A stretch of DNA of 64,000 bases from Pandoraea norimbergensis (GTDB taxonomy: Bacteria > Pseudomonadota > Gammaproteobacteria > Burkholderiales > Burkholderiaceae), in the NCBI RefSeq assembly GCF_001465545.3, contig NZ_CP013480.3, positions 3,286,001 to 3,350,000 of the forward strand. The letters are read 5' to 3'. This document shows positions 50,263-59,809 of this stretch, one piece after another (the stretch's first letter is position 1; each line of letters starts with the position of its first letter). The notes below the pieces were generated by a model that was given only the letters and a program-made list of their open reading frames with translations, was not told the DNA's origin and did no database searches. The position numbers and the translations under genes were made by a program.

Positions 50263-51726
50263 TTACAGGCCGGTATGTTCCGCAATATAGGCCTTCACGC
50301 GGGCGACGTCGTTCTGCACCGTCTCCACGCGTTGCGGCAGCGATTCCAGTTGCTCGAAACCCGCCGGACGCGGCGGCTCACGGTGCAGCGCTTCACGAAT
50401 CGTTTCGGCAAACTTGGCCGGCTGGGCCGTTTCGAGCACGACCATCGGCACGCCCGGTTCCAGCGCTTCGCGCGCGACCTTCACGCCGTCGGCCGTGTGG
50501 GTGTCGATGACCACGTCGTAGCGCTTCGCCACGTCCTGAATCGTCGCCACGCGATCGGCGTGCGTGCTGCGGCCCGACACAAAGCCGAACTGCGCCACGC
50601 GCGCAAAGGCATCCGTGCCCGACAGGTCGAAACCGCCCTGCTCCACCTTGGCGAGCAGCGCCGCCGTGGCTTGCGCGTCGCGGTCCAGCAGATCGAACAG
50701 GAAGCGCTCGAAATTCGACGCCTTCGAGATGTCCATGCTCGGGCTGCTGGTGTGGAACGTCTCGGCCGACTTGCGCACGCGATAGTTGCCGGTGCGGAAG
50801 AACTCGTCGAGCACGTCGTTTTCGTTGGTCGCCACGACGAGCTTGTGGATCGGCAGGCCCATCATGCGCGCGATATGACCCGCGCAGACGTTGCCGAAGT
50901 TACCTGACGGTACCGTGAACGACACTTTGCCGTCCTGGCCCGACTTGCCGCCGGTGGCAGCAAAGTAGCCCTTGAAGTAATAGACGACCTGCGCGACCAC
51001 GCGGGCCCAGTTGATCGAGTTGACCGTGCCGATCTTGTAGCGCGCCTTGTAGGCGTGATCGTTCGATACGGCCTTGACGATGTCCTGACAGTCATCGAAC
51101 ACGCCTTCGACCGCGAGGTTGAAGATGTTCGGGTCTTGCAGGCTGTACATCTGCGCGGTCTGGAACGCGCTCATCTTGCCGGCCGGCGAGAGCATGAAGA
51201 CACGAATGCCTTCCTTGCCTCGCATGGCGTATTCCGCAGCGCTACCCGTGTCGCCGGACGTCGCGCCCAGAATGTTCAGTGCATCGCCGTGCTGAGCCAG
51301 TGCGTACTCGAACAGGTTGCCAAGCAATTGCATGGCCATGTCCTTGAACGCGAGCGTCGGGCCGTTCGAGAGCGCCAGCAACGACAGTTGCGTGCCGTTC
51401 TCTTCGCCCAGCGGCAGCAGCGGTGTGATCTCAGTGGCGTCTTCGCCCGGGCGCACATTGCGGTACACCTCGGCGGTGTAAGTACGGCGCGTCAGATCGG
51501 CCAGCACTTCGACCGGAATATCGCCGGCGAATTTGGCCAGCACCTTGGCAGCCAGATCGGCGTACGACAACTGGCGCCAGGCGTGCAGTTCGTCTGCCGA
51601 GACTTGCGGGTATTCCGTGGGCAGATAGAGGCCGCCGTCCGGCGCCAGCCCGCCCAGCAGGATGCTGGAAAACGATTGCGGCTCGCCCGAAGTCAGGCCC
51701 GCGCCGCGCGTGGAGATGTATTTCAT
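50263..51726 (-). CDS. thrC: Threonine synthase
   Basis: A 487-residue PLP enzyme that converts O-phosphohomoserine to threonine. The PLP lysine is in SNGPTLAFKDMAMQLLG and the phosphate loop in TSGDTGSAAEYAM. The length fits the longer class II threonine synthases of proteobacteria. The start MKYISTRGAGL at 51726 lies 52 bases after hom, so hom-thrC are co-transcribed, with thrB not in the window. Confidence 0.97.
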   Translation of the reverse strand: MKYISTRGAGLTSGEPQSFSSILLGGLAPDGGLYLPTEYPQVSADELHAWRQLSYADLAAKVLAKFAGDIPVEVLADLTRRTYTAEVYRNVRPGEDATEITPLLPLGEENGTQLSLLALSNGPTLAFKDMAMQLLGNLFEYALAQHGDALNILGATSGDTGSAAEYAMRGKEGIRVFMLSPAGKMSAFQTAQMYSLQDPNIFNLAVEGVFDDCQDIVKAVSNDHAYKARYKIGTVNSINWARVVAQVVYYFKGYFAATGGKSGQDGKVSFTVPSGNFGNVCAGHIARMMGLPIHKLVVATNENDVLDEFFRTGNYRVRKSAETFHTSSPSMDISKASNFERFLFDLLDRDAQATAALLAKVEQGGFDLSGTDAFARVAQFGFVSGRSTHADRVATIQDVAKRYDVVIDTHTADGVKVAREALEPGVPMVVLETAQPAKFAETIREALHREPPRPAGFEQLESLPQRVETVQNDVARVKAYIAEHTGL

Positions 51727-51778
51727 GTCAGTCGTTGTCCTGTCCGTTGTCCAGTGGTGTCGAGTCGCTGCCAAGCGT

Positions 51779-53089
<1,311 letters not shown>

Positions 53090-53126
53090 GCAGTTTTACT
53101 CAAAAGTCGAAATCGGTTGGTGCGCA

Positions 53127-54353
53127 TCACTTGCCGTGGCGACGGCGATAACCGTCAAGGAAGCGGGCAATGCGGCTGATGGCATCTTCCAGGTCGCCCT
53201 CGTGAGGCAGGAACACTACGCGGAAATGGTCGGGGTGCATCCAGTTGAAGCCGCTGCCCTGCACCAGCAGGACCTTCTCTTCGAGCAACAACTGGAGGAT
53301 GAACTCCTGATCGTTGGCGATGGGGTACACCGCCGGATCGAGACGCGGGAAGAGATACAGCGCCGCCTTGGGCTTCACGCACGTCACGCCGGGAATGGCG
53401 GTGAGCATGCGGTGCGCGATCTCACGCTGCTCGTACAGGCGTCCGCCCGGCACGATCAGGTCCTTGATGCTTTGATAGCCGCCCAGTGCGGTCTGAATCG
53501 CGTACTGGCCCGGCACGTTCGGGCACAGGCGCATCGACGCGAGGATGTTGAGCCCCTCGATATAGTCGCGCGCCGGGCGCTTGTCGCCGGACACGATCAT
53601 CCAGCCCGCGCGGTAGCCGCACGCACGATAGCTCTTCGACAGACCGTTGAACGTGATGGTGAGCACGTCTTCGGAGAGCGAGGCCAGCGAGGTGTGGGTC
53701 GCGCCGTCGTAGATGATCTTGTCGTAGATCTCGTCGGCGTAGATGATCAGCTTGTGCTCGCGCGCCAAGGCGACGATTTCCTTGAGGACTTCGTCGGTGT
53801 AGAGCGCGCCAGTGGGGTTGTTCGGGTTGATAACAACGATCGCGCGCGTGTTCGGCGTGATCTTCTTGCGAATGTCGGCCAGATCGGGCTGCCAGTCGGC
53901 CTGCTCGTCGCACACGTAGTGCACGGGCGTGCCGCCCGAGAGACTCACGGCGGCCGTCCAGAGCGGATAGTCGGGTGCGGGCACCAGCACTTCATCGCCG
54001 TCGTTGAGCAGTGCCTGCATGGCCATGACGATCAGCTCGGACGCCCCGTTGCCGAGGTAGATGTCGTCGAGCTGCACGTCTTTGATGGCCTTCTGCTGGG
54101 CGTAATGCATGATCGCCTTGCGCGCCGCGAATACGCCCCGCGAATCGGAGTAACCGGCCGAGTTCGGCAGGTTGCGGATCATGTCCTGCACGATCTCATC
54201 GGGCGGCTCGAAGCCGAACGGCGCCAGATTGCCGATGTTCAGCTTGATGATGCGATGACCCTCGTCTTCCATGCGTTTGGCATGTTCAAGCACGGGCCCA
54301 CGAATGTCGTAGCAAACATTCTGCAATTTCTGCGATTTGAGGATCGGTTTCAC
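53127..54353 (-). CDS. alaA: Glutamate-pyruvate aminotransferase AlaA
   Basis: A 408-residue class I PLP aminotransferase, very close to E. coli AlaA (YfbQ): KLQNVCYDIRGPVLEHAKRM, LNIGNLAPFGFEPPDEI, VLVPAPDYPLWTAAVSL and the PLP-lysine segment FNGLSKSYRACGYRAGWM. It makes alanine from pyruvate and glutamate. The start MKPILKSQKL at 54353 is unambiguous. A 9-bp tandem repeat lies 20 bases upstream. Context with hom and thrC is conserved in Burkholderiales. Confidence 0.95.
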   Translation of the reverse strand: MKPILKSQKLQNVCYDIRGPVLEHAKRMEDEGHRIIKLNIGNLAPFGFEPPDEIVQDMIRNLPNSAGYSDSRGVFAARKAIMHYAQQKAIKDVQLDDIYLGNGASELIVMAMQALLNDGDEVLVPAPDYPLWTAAVSLSGGTPVHYVCDEQADWQPDLADIRKKITPNTRAIVVINPNNPTGALYTDEVLKEIVALAREHKLIIYADEIYDKIIYDGATHTSLASLSEDVLTITFNGLSKSYRACGYRAGWMIVSGDKRPARDYIEGLNILASMRLCPNVPGQYAIQTALGGYQSIKDLIVPGGRLYEQREIAHRMLTAIPGVTCVKPKAALYLFPRLDPAVYPIANDQEFILQLLLEEKVLLVQGSGFNWMHPDHFRVVFLPHEGDLEDAISRIARFLDGYRRRHGK

Positions 54354-54372
54354 GGCGGTCGTTATTCTTGTC

Positions 54373-54399
54373 TGGCTTGACTAGCTTGACTGGCTTGAC
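54373..54399 (-). repeat. 9-bp tandem repeat in the alaA leader
   Basis: Three units TGGCTTGAC, TAGCTTGAC and TGGCTTGAC (plus-strand reading) are joined head to tail, with a degenerate fourth (TTCTTGTC) nearer to alaA. Confidence 0.85.
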
Positions 54400-54553
54400 G
54401 GACGGCGGGCATGCCGACCTCTTGCGCAACGCTGGGACCGCAGGCGGGATTTGAGCGGACCGGCTATCCTCAGGCAAAATGCCCGATGTCCCCGGTTCCG
54501 GTGTCGCAAATGCCGCACTGCAACGGTTTGCCGTGCTGCGTACGGCAAAAAGC

Positions 54554-54559
54554 TATAAT
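54554..54559 (+). promoter_or_regulatory. Consensus -10 element upstream of the Mth938-arnT unit
   Basis: TATAAT at 54554-54559 lies about 170 bases before the Mth938-like GTG start. A TTGCCG at 54528 would be a -35 but with a long spacer of 20, so the promoter is only tentative. Confidence 0.45.
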
Positions 54560-54731
54560 TTAGCCAATTATGACAGAGTTCGGCAATGCATCATTGACGG
54601 TTTCCGCCACGCGAGGCAAGATGCCCGACCGCGCCGAGCGTACAAATCCGTTCTGTTCATCAAGCGATCTGCTGCCACTCCGTCTCTATCCCTTATCCAT
54701 TCCGTCCGCATCCGGTAGGGAATCTCCGAAA

Positions 54732-55118
54732 GTGAAACTGCACCAAGACCCCTCGCAAGCCTTGAACACGGTCACCGGCTACGGACCGGGTTATATCGAG
54801 ATCAACAAGACGCGTCACAACCACAGTGTGATCGTCGCGCCCGAGGGCGAGATTCAGGCTTGGCCGGTGTCGGCGTTCGATGCGCTCGAACCGGCTCATT
54901 TCGAAGCCTTGCGCGCCCTCGACCCGGAAGTCGTGATCTTCGGTAGCGGCGAGCGGCTGCGCTTCGCCCACCCGCGCCTCACCGCCTCGTTGACCAGCAC
55001 GCGCATCGGCGTCGATTCGATGGACACGCAAGCGGCCTGCCGCACCTACAACATTCTGATGAGTGAAGGCCGCCGCGTCGTGCTGGTCGTGCTCGTCGAC
55101 AACGGAACGCCTGAGTGA
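54732..55118 (+). CDS. Mth938-like domain protein (DUF498 family)
   Basis: A 128-residue protein of the Mth938/NDUFAF3-like fold: GYGPGYIEINKTRHNHSVIV, PVSAFDALEPAHFEAL, VVIFGSGERLRF and GVDSMDTQAACRTYNILMSEGR are typical. The function of bacterial members is unclear. A GTG at 54732 is chosen because it begins the conserved region; no ATG exists nearby. Its stop overlaps the arnT GTG start (GTGA), so both are translated together. Confidence 0.87.
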   Translation: MKLHQDPSQALNTVTGYGPGYIEINKTRHNHSVIVAPEGEIQAWPVSAFDALEPAHFEALRALDPEVVIFGSGERLRFAHPRLTASLTSTRIGVDSMDTQAACRTYNILMSEGRRVVLVVLVDNGTPE

Positions 55119-56872
55119 CCCGCGCCCCCGCCAAATCCGGGAACCCGGGGCTGCCTGCCGCTCACGCGCCGACGCCCCCTGCCCTTTCTCCTGCCACGCC
55201 GTACCCACTGTCGCCCGCCGCGTTCTGGACGCTGCTCATCGGCTTTGCCCTCGTATGGTTCGGCATGCTCGATTATCGCCACCTGATCGCCAGCGACGAA
55301 GGCCGCTACGCCGAAATGGCGCGCGAGATGTGGACGACGGGCGACTGGATCACGCCGCGCTACAACGGCTACAAGTATTTCGAGAAGCCGCCGCTGCAAA
55401 CCTGGATGAATGCGCTCACGTTTGCGGCATTCGGTCTGGGTGAGTGGCAAGCACGACTGTGGACGGCGCTGACCGGCTTCGCCGGCGTGCTGATGGTCGG
55501 CTACACCGGCCGGCGCGTGTTCAACGCGCGTGTGGGCCTGTTTGCCGCCGCCGCGTTGGCAAGCGCCCCGCTGTGGGCGCTGCTCGGGCACTTCAACGTG
55601 CTGGACATGGGGCTGTCGTTCTTCATGGGGCTGTCGCTGTGCGCCCTGCTGCTCGCGCAACGTCCCGGACTGCCCCGCCCGTCGGTGCGCGGCTGGATGT
55701 GGCTGTGTTGGGCCGCCATGGCGCTTGCGGTATTGAGCAAGGGGCTTGTGGGCATCGTGCTGCCCGGTGCCGTGCTCGTCCTCTACACGCTCGTCGCGCG
55801 CGACTGGGCGCTGTGGAAGCGCCTGTACCTCGGCAGCGGCCTGATCGTGTTCTTCCTGATCGCGGCGCCGTGGTTCGTGCTCGTGCAGATGCGCAACCCC
55901 GAGTTCTTCGACTTCTTCTTCATCAACGAGCACTTCCGCCGCTTCGCCGAGGAAGGCCATAACCGCGACGGCGCGCTCTGGTACTTCGTGCCGGTGTTCC
56001 TCGTGGGTTTCCTGCCGTGGCTGTCGATCCTGCCCGGCACCGTACGCGCCACGTGGCGCATGCCCCGTCAGCCCAACGGCTTCGCGCCGGCCGTGCTGAT
56101 GTGGACGTGGTCGATCTTCATCTTTGTCTTCTTCAGCGTCTCGCACTCGAAGCTGATCTCGTACCTGCTGCCGATCGCGCCGGCCATGGCCCTGCTGTTC
56201 GGCCTGTATCTGGCGCAGATGCGCCGCGACCAGTTGCGTGGGCATCTGGCCGGGTATGCCGTGTTTCTGATCGCGGCACTCGTCATGGTGGCAATCTTCG
56301 TCGGCCGTTCGGGCAGCGTGCGCAACCCCAACGAGTTGTACAAGGCGTTCCAGATCTGGCTGTATTTCGCGCTGGGCGCCGGGCTGGTAGGCACGCTGGT
56401 CGCGTGGCGGCTCGCGCGCCATAGCGCCCGCCGGGCCGTCATCATGTTCGCCACCGCCATGTTGCTGCTCACGACCATCGGCGGCATGGGCCACGAGGTC
56501 TTCGGGCGGCAAAGCTCGGGCGTGCTGCTGGTGCCGGCCATCAAGGCAGAAATGCAGCGACTCGGGCCCGATACCCCGTTCTATTCGGTCAATGTGCTCG
56601 ATCACACCATGCCGTTCTATCTCGGCACGGATATGATCATGGTCCAGCACCCGGACGAACTCGAATTCGGCGTAAAGCAGGAGCCACAGAAGTGGCTGCC
56701 GACGCTGGCCGACTTCTACACGCGCTGGCGAACCGATCCGAAGGCGCTTGCGCTGGTCGATCCGGACACCTTCGGCAAGCTTGAGGCCGAGCACTTGCCC
56801 ATGCGTGTCATCGCCCGCGACGCCCGGCGCGTTGTTATTAGCAAACCACTTCCGCAAGACAACGTAAAATAG
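55115..56872 (+). CDS. arnT: Lipid A 4-amino-4-deoxy-L-arabinose transferase (GT39)
   Basis: A 585-residue inner-membrane glycosyltransferase with about 12 hydrophobic segments. The catalytic first periplasmic loop DEGRYAEMAREMWTTGDW and FEKPPLQTWM are typical of ArnT, which transfers L-Ara4N from undecaprenyl phosphate to lipid A phosphates. The C-terminal periplasmic part (~from 480) is present. Start GTG overlaps the Mth938-like stop. The remaining arn genes follow after a 248-base gap on the same strand. Confidence 0.92.
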   Translation: MTRAPAKSGNPGLPAAHAPTPPALSPATPYPLSPAAFWTLLIGFALVWFGMLDYRHLIASDEGRYAEMAREMWTTGDWITPRYNGYKYFEKPPLQTWMNALTFAAFGLGEWQARLWTALTGFAGVLMVGYTGRRVFNARVGLFAAAALASAPLWALLGHFNVLDMGLSFFMGLSLCALLLAQRPGLPRPSVRGWMWLCWAAMALAVLSKGLVGIVLPGAVLVLYTLVARDWALWKRLYLGSGLIVFFLIAAPWFVLVQMRNPEFFDFFFINEHFRRFAEEGHNRDGALWYFVPVFLVGFLPWLSILPGTVRATWRMPRQPNGFAPAVLMWTWSIFIFVFFSVSHSKLISYLLPIAPAMALLFGLYLAQMRRDQLRGHLAGYAVFLIAALVMVAIFVGRSGSVRNPNELYKAFQIWLYFALGAGLVGTLVAWRLARHSARRAVIMFATAMLLLTTIGGMGHEVFGRQSSGVLLVPAIKAEMQRLGPDTPFYSVNVLDHTMPFYLGTDMIMVQHPDELEFGVKQEPQKWLPTLADFYTRWRTDPKALALVDPDTFGKLEAEHLPMRVIARDARRVVISKPLPQDNVK

Positions 56873-57096
56873 CGCGTTTATAGTGCGTTTCAAGCGCCGG
56901 TTCGACTACCGGCCGCAGCATTCGTCTCATCATCCGAAATTATCAGGCACGGGGTTCGCGGGGAGCCCCTGCCTTCGGAAAAGTGTCGGTGCGTGCGCAG
57001 GACTATTGAAATCGACAGGGGTGTGACCCGGGCCGTTTGGGCCGTGCGCCAGCAGGCGCGGCCTAAGGATCAGCCAAGGAACACCATCCATAATTA

Positions 57097-57116
57097 TTCA
57101 CAAACGTTCACAAACG
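57097..57116 (+). repeat. 10-bp direct repeat before the SMR-type arn gene
   Basis: TTCACAAACG occurs twice in tandem, ending four bases before the ATG at 57121, exactly where a ribosome site would be expected. None is seen. Confidence 0.85.
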
Positions 57117-57120
57117 TTCC

Positions 57121-57492
57121 ATGAATCTCGCTACGTTTTCCCTTATTCTCACGGGCGTGCTGCTCAACGCGTGCGCCCAGCTGTTGCTCAAGGCAGGTGC
57201 CAACTCCATCGGCGCGCTTGAATTCACGCGCGCCAACATCGTGCCCATCGGCATCAAGCTCGCCACGCAGGTGCCTATCATGGGCGGTCTGGTGTGCTAT
57301 GCCATCAGCGTCGTCGTGTGGATTCTGGCGCTCTCGCGCGTTGAAGTCTCGATTGCTTATCCGATGCTCTCGCTCGGCTACGTGGTGAACGCATTTGCCG
57401 CGTGGTACCTGTTCGGCGAGACCCTGTCGATGCAGCGTGTCATCGCCATCGGCATCATTCTGGTCGGTGTTTATATTCTTGCGCGCAGCTAA
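57121..57492 (+). CDS. SMR/EamA-type Ara4N-phosphoundecaprenol flippase subunit (ArnE/ArnF-like)
   Basis: A 123-residue membrane protein with four hydrophobic segments. It has LLNACAQLLLKAGAN near the start and SIAYPMLSLGYVVNAFAAWYLFGE, typical of ArnE/ArnF, which in E. coli form a heterodimer that moves undecaprenyl-phosphate-Ara4N to the periplasmic side. Only one such subunit is encoded in the window. No Shine-Dalgarno sequence precedes it; a 10-bp tandem repeat does. arnB starts 36 bases after its stop. Confidence 0.88.
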   Translation: MNLATFSLILTGVLLNACAQLLLKAGANSIGALEFTRANIVPIGIKLATQVPIMGGLVCYAISVVVWILALSRVEVSIAYPMLSLGYVVNAFAAWYLFGETLSMQRVIAIGIILVGVYILARS

Positions 57493-57528
57493 GCTCTGCG
57501 CCGCTTACCTGAGGCCTTGTCTACTACC

Positions 57529-58695
57529 ATGAGCGAATCGGCGACCTCCACTGCCAATCAACCGTTCCTGCCGTTCACGCGGCCCAGCATCGACGACGCG
57601 ACCATTGCGGGCGTCACCGAAGTGCTGCGTTCGGGTTGGATCACCTCGGGCCCGCAAGTAAAGGCCTTCGAACAAGCGTTGTCCGAATTTTTCGGCGGGC
57701 GCCCCGTGCGCACGTTCAATTCGGGCACGGCCACGCTGGAAATCGGCCTGCGCATCGCCGGCGTGCAAAGCGGTGACGAAGTCATCACCACGCCGCTGTC
57801 GTGGGTGGCCACCGCGAACGTCATTCTCGAAGTGGGCGCCACGCCCGTGTTCGTCGATGTCGATCCGGCCACGCGCAACATCGATCTCGATCTGCTCGAA
57901 AAAGCGATCACCCCCAAGACGCGCGCCATCATCCCCGTCTATCTCGCCGGGCTGCCGGTCGATATGGATCGTCTGTACGACATCGCCCGCCGCCACAACC
58001 TGCGCGTGATCGAAGATGCCGCGCAAGCCATGGGCTCGACCTGGAAGGGCAAGCGCATCGGCGCGTTCGGCGATCTGATCTCGTTCAGCTTCCATCCGAA
58101 CAAGAACCTGACGTCGATCGAAGGCGGCGCCCTCGTGTTCAACAACGAGGACGAAGCGCGTCTGGCCGAGAAGTACCGCCTGCAAGGCGTGACGCGTATC
58201 GGCATGGACGGCATGGATGTCGACGTGCTCGGCGGCAAGTACAACCTGACCGACGTCGCCGCGCGTGTCGGGGTGGGCCAAATGCCGCATCTCGCCGAAT
58301 TCAACCGCCGCCGTACCGAACTCGCCCAGTTGTATTTCAAGGGCCTCGCGAACGGTCCGGCCGCCGCGCTGGGCCTTGGCCTGCCGCCTGCTGATTTCGA
58401 GAACTCGAATTGGCATATGTTCCAGGTCGAACTGCCGCTGGATCGCCTGACGATCAGCCGCGCCGACTTCATGGAAAAGCTCAAAGCGGCCGGCATCGGC
58501 AGCGGCGTACACTATCCCGCCATCCACCTGTTTACAATGTATCGGGCACTTGGGCATCACGAAGGGCAGTTCCCGCAGACCGAGCGTCTGGGTCGCTCGC
58601 TCCTCACACTGCCCCTGTTCCCTGCCATGACGAACGACGACGTCGCGCGCGTTTGCGACGCCGTCAACGCCATTAGCGCCAATCATCAAAAATGA
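57529..58695 (+). CDS. arnB: UDP-4-amino-4-deoxy-L-arabinose aminotransferase
   Basis: A 388-residue DegT/DnrJ/EryC1-type PLP enzyme that transaminates UDP-Ara4O to UDP-Ara4N. The PLP lysine is in SFHPNKNLTSIEGG; GSDEVITTPLSWVATAN-like GDEVITTPLSWVATANVI and EDAAQAMGSTWKGKRIG are family markers. The ATG at 57529 is preferred over a TTG at 57517. Its stop overlaps the arnC start (ATGA). Confidence 0.96.
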   Translation: MSESATSTANQPFLPFTRPSIDDATIAGVTEVLRSGWITSGPQVKAFEQALSEFFGGRPVRTFNSGTATLEIGLRIAGVQSGDEVITTPLSWVATANVILEVGATPVFVDVDPATRNIDLDLLEKAITPKTRAIIPVYLAGLPVDMDRLYDIARRHNLRVIEDAAQAMGSTWKGKRIGAFGDLISFSFHPNKNLTSIEGGALVFNNEDEARLAEKYRLQGVTRIGMDGMDVDVLGGKYNLTDVAARVGVGQMPHLAEFNRRRTELAQLYFKGLANGPAAALGLGLPPADFENSNWHMFQVELPLDRLTISRADFMEKLKAAGIGSGVHYPAIHLFTMYRALGHHEGQFPQTERLGRSLLTLPLFPAMTNDDVARVCDAVNAISANHQK

Positions 58696-59786
58696 CTCAT
58701 CCACAACTCTCCGTCGTCATCCCGGTTTATAACGAAGAGGCTGGCCTCGCCGCCCTCTTCACCCGGCTGTACCCGGCGCTCGACCAACTGGGGCTGACCT
58801 ACGAAGTGGTGTTCGTCAATGACGGCAGCCGCGACCGCTCGGCCGCCATTCTTGCCGAACAGTACCGCCTGCGCCCGGACGTGACGCGCGTCGTACTGTT
58901 CAACGGCAACTATGGCCAGCACATGGCCATTCTGGCGGGCTTCGAGCACACGCGTGGCGAATGGGTCATCACGCTCGACGCCGACCTCCAGAACCCGCCG
59001 GAAGAAATCGGCAAGCTGGTCGATCAACTGGCCGCCGGTCACGACTATGTGGGCACGATCCGCATGAACCGTCAGGACACGTGGTTCCGCCGGAATGCCT
59101 CGCGCCTCATGAATCGCCTGCGCGAGCGCATCACGCGCATCCGCATGACCGATCAGGGCTGCATGTTGCGCGGCTACAGCCGCCATATCGTGGACACCGT
59201 CAATCAGTGCCGCGAGATCAACACGTTCATCCCGGCGCTGGCCTATACGTTTGCGCAGAACCCGACCGAAGTGCACGTCGCCCACGAAGAACGCTTTGCG
59301 GGCGAGTCGAAATACTCGCTCTATAGCCTGATTCGCCTGAACTTCGATCTGGTTACCGGTTTCTCGGTGGTGCCGCTGCAATGGCTCTCGGGCGTGGGCA
59401 TTACGTTGTCCGCCGCCTCGGGCGTGCTGTTCGTCGTGCTGATGGCACGCCGCTTCCTGTTCGGCTCGGAAGTTCAAGGTGTATTCACCCTGTTTGCCGT
59501 CACGTTCTGCCTGCTCGGCGTGATTCTGTTCGGCATGGGCCTGCTCGGCGAGTACATCGGCCGAATCTATCAGCAGGTGCGTCAGCGTCCGCGCTATCTG
59601 GTGCAAGCCGTGCTGCAAGAGCAATCGGGCCGCGGCGCCGCCACGGCGGCCCTGTCGAATGGATCGACGGGCTCGACGGGCTCGACGGGCTCGAACAGTT
59701 CAGCCGCCGGCGCGACGGAGTTGGGCTCTGACACCGCACAGGACGCCGCTTCGGACAGCCCCGCCCATCGCACGGGCGCACGTTGA
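58692..59786 (+). CDS. arnC: Undecaprenyl-phosphate 4-deoxy-4-formamido-L-arabinose transferase
   Basis: A 364-residue GT2 enzyme: N-terminal SVVIPVYNEEAGL, acidic motif TLDADLQNPPEEIGKL, then two C-terminal membrane segments (~235-310). ArnC moves Ara4-formyl-N from UDP to undecaprenyl phosphate on the inner face of the membrane. After residue ~312 comes a cytosolic tail with GSTGSTGSTGSN repeats encoded by a 9-bp tandem repeat; the rest of the protein is of normal length. Confidence 0.96.
   Translation: MTHPQLSVVIPVYNEEAGLAALFTRLYPALDQLGLTYEVVFVNDGSRDRSAAILAEQYRLRPDVTRVVLFNGNYGQHMAILAGFEHTRGEWVITLDADLQNPPEEIGKLVDQLAAGHDYVGTIRMNRQDTWFRRNASRLMNRLRERITRIRMTDQGCMLRGYSRHIVDTVNQCREINTFIPALAYTFAQNPTEVHVAHEERFAGESKYSLYSLIRLNFDLVTGFSVVPLQWLSGVGITLSAASGVLFVVLMARRFLFGSEVQGVFTLFAVTFCLLGVILFGMGLLGEYIGRIYQQVRQRPRYLVQAVLQEQSGRGAATAALSNGSTGSTGSTGSNSSAAGATELGSDTAQDAASDSPAHRTGAR
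59664..59690 (+). repeat. 9-bp coding tandem repeat in arnC
   Basis: Three copies of TCGACGGGC encode the Gly-Ser-Thr repeats in the C-terminal tail of ArnC. Confidence 0.88.
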
Positions 59787-59809
59787 CAGTCCCGGAAATT
59801 ACACACGTC

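Noticed and set aside
55046..56893. A 615-residue minus-strand frame opposite arnT
   Set aside because: Rich in His/Gln/Arg without membrane or catalytic motifs; arnT is clearly the real gene.
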